From: Gemmatimonadota bacterium
GTDB lineage: Bacteria > Gemmatimonadota > Gemmatimonadetes > Palauibacterales > Palauibacteraceae
Assembly (NCBI GenBank): GCA_030601615.1
Contig: JAUVTH010000099.1
Span: forward strand, 1 to 5,847
Direction: 5' to 3'
Length of the DNA: 5,847 nt
This document shows, in pieces, positions 5,521 through 5,847 of the stretch (positions within the stretch are counted from its first letter, which is position 1; each line of letters opens with the position of its first letter). Made by a program: the position numbers and the translations under genes. The notes under the pieces are model-generated. The model had not been told where the DNA came from. It saw only the letters and a list, made by a program, of their open reading frames with translations, and did no database searches.

Positions 5521-5847
5521 TCAGTCCTTCTTATCGGACTCTTCGTCAGCGGCCTCGTCCGCAGCCTCTTCAGCTTCGGCGACAACTTCCTCGACAACCT
5601 CGTCCGCAGCCTCTTCAGCCTCGGCCACGACTCCCCCGACGACCTCGTCCGCAATCCCTCCAGCTTCAGCCACGACTTCCTCAACGACCTCGTCGGCCTC
5701 GGCGATAACTTCCTCGACGACCTCGTCCGCAATCTCTTCAGCTTCGGCGACGACTTCCTCGACGGCCTCCTCAGCAGCCTCTTCGGCTTCGGCCACGACT
5801 TCCTCGACGGCCTCCTCCGCACCCTCTTCGGCTTCGGCCGCGGCTTC
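5521..5847 (-). CDS. C-terminal acidic repeat tail of a truncated gene, probably ribosomal protein bS16
   Basis: The frame is open from the window edge (5847) to TGA at 5521-5523, so only the last 108 residues are seen. The internal GTG at 5796 is not a credible start because the same repeat continues upstream in frame. The visible part is made of Glu, Ala, Val and Asp with no basic residue until a final DKKD. It is arranged in 15-residue repeats and is likely a long helix or coiled coil. No domain core is visible. Assignment as bS16 is from synteny only: rpsP normally precedes rimM-trmD-rplS. In many bacteria a small KH-domain RNA-binding protein lies between rpsP and rimM, so this tail could belong to that protein instead. 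The stop is 26 bases before rimM. The reading frame is strongly supported and the product name is tentative. Confidence 0.7.
   Translation of the reverse strand, partial: EAAAEAEEGAEEAVEEVVAEAEEAAEEAVEEVVAEAEEIADEVVEEVIAEADEVVEEVVAEAGGIADEVVGGVVAEAEEAADEVVEEVVAEAEEAADEAADEESDKKD
5524..5847 (-). repeat. 45-bp in-frame tandem repeats encoding 15-residue acidic units
   Basis: Units on the minus strand run 5841-5797, 5796-5752, 5751-5707, 5706-5674 (a short 33-bp unit), 5673-5629, 5628-5584, and a final partial unit that degenerates into the C-terminus. The consensus is VAEAEEAADEVVEEV. The array is cut by the window edge, so its full copy number is unknown. The short unit lacks four residues (12 bp) but stays in frame. 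Confidence 0.8.

Noticed and set aside
5521..5796. A stand-alone 91-residue acidic protein starting at GTG 5796.
   Set aside because: The same 15-residue repeat continues in frame upstream to the window edge, so this GTG is an internal valine codon.
5505..5822. A second long minus-strand frame over the tail repeats, encoding Arg/Ser/Lys-rich repeats; a frameshift would swap an acidic tail for a basic one.
   Set aside because: It is open because the 45-bp units contain no stop in that frame, and the unit length keeps the shift constant. No slippery site or start with an SD was seen. It is most likely a shadow.
1..5847. CRISPR array, insertion sequence, prophage or toxin-antitoxin system.
   Set aside because: No spaced identical repeats, transposase or integrase motifs, terminal inverted repeats or paired small toxin/antitoxin genes were seen. 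The only tandem repeats lie inside coding tails.

Overview
The window is high-GC bacterial DNA, roughly 60-65% G+C by eye. It has compact minus-strand operon structure, strong GGAG-type Shine-Dalgarno (SD) sites and frequent GTG starts. The organism is not certain. The gene order and protein style would suit a Gemmatimonadota-like or other high-GC lineage, but that is a weak inference.

Left part (1-1407). The 5' end of a minus-strand tRNA gene is cut by the window edge at position 1. Upstream of it on the same strand is a small Cys/His-rich protein, probably zinc-binding (100-330). It is divergent from a plus-strand, PLP-dependent threonine/serine dehydratase-type enzyme that lacks a regulatory domain (426-1364). 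The dehydratase converges on the minus-strand genes that fill the rest of the window, with only 43 bases between them.

Right part (1408-5847), read right to left on the minus strand. The order is: the end of a truncated gene with a long acidic repeat tail (probably ribosomal protein bS16), rimM, trmD, rplS, rnhB, a four-helix membrane protein and an eight-helix membrane protein. The first five follow the well-known rpsP-rimM-trmD-rplS(-rnhB) operon. It supplies a 30S protein, a 30S maturation factor, the tRNA m1G37 methyltransferase, a 50S protein and RNase HII. The two membrane proteins are of unknown function. The four-helix one is tightly joined to rnhB, with its SD inside the rnhB 3' end. 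The eight-helix one lies 156 bases further on and has its own SD.

Most notable points: (i) both the truncated gene and L19 carry long Glu/Ala-rich C-terminal tails with little positive charge, and the first is built of 45-bp/15-residue tandem repeats; (ii) a perfect hairpin sits two bases upstream of the rplS SD; (iii) the eight-helix protein is a clear internal duplication of a four-helix unit; (iv) the small Cys/His protein has no family I recognise. I see no mobile element, CRISPR array or defence system. The core is a conventional housekeeping operon with unusual tails and unusual neighbours.
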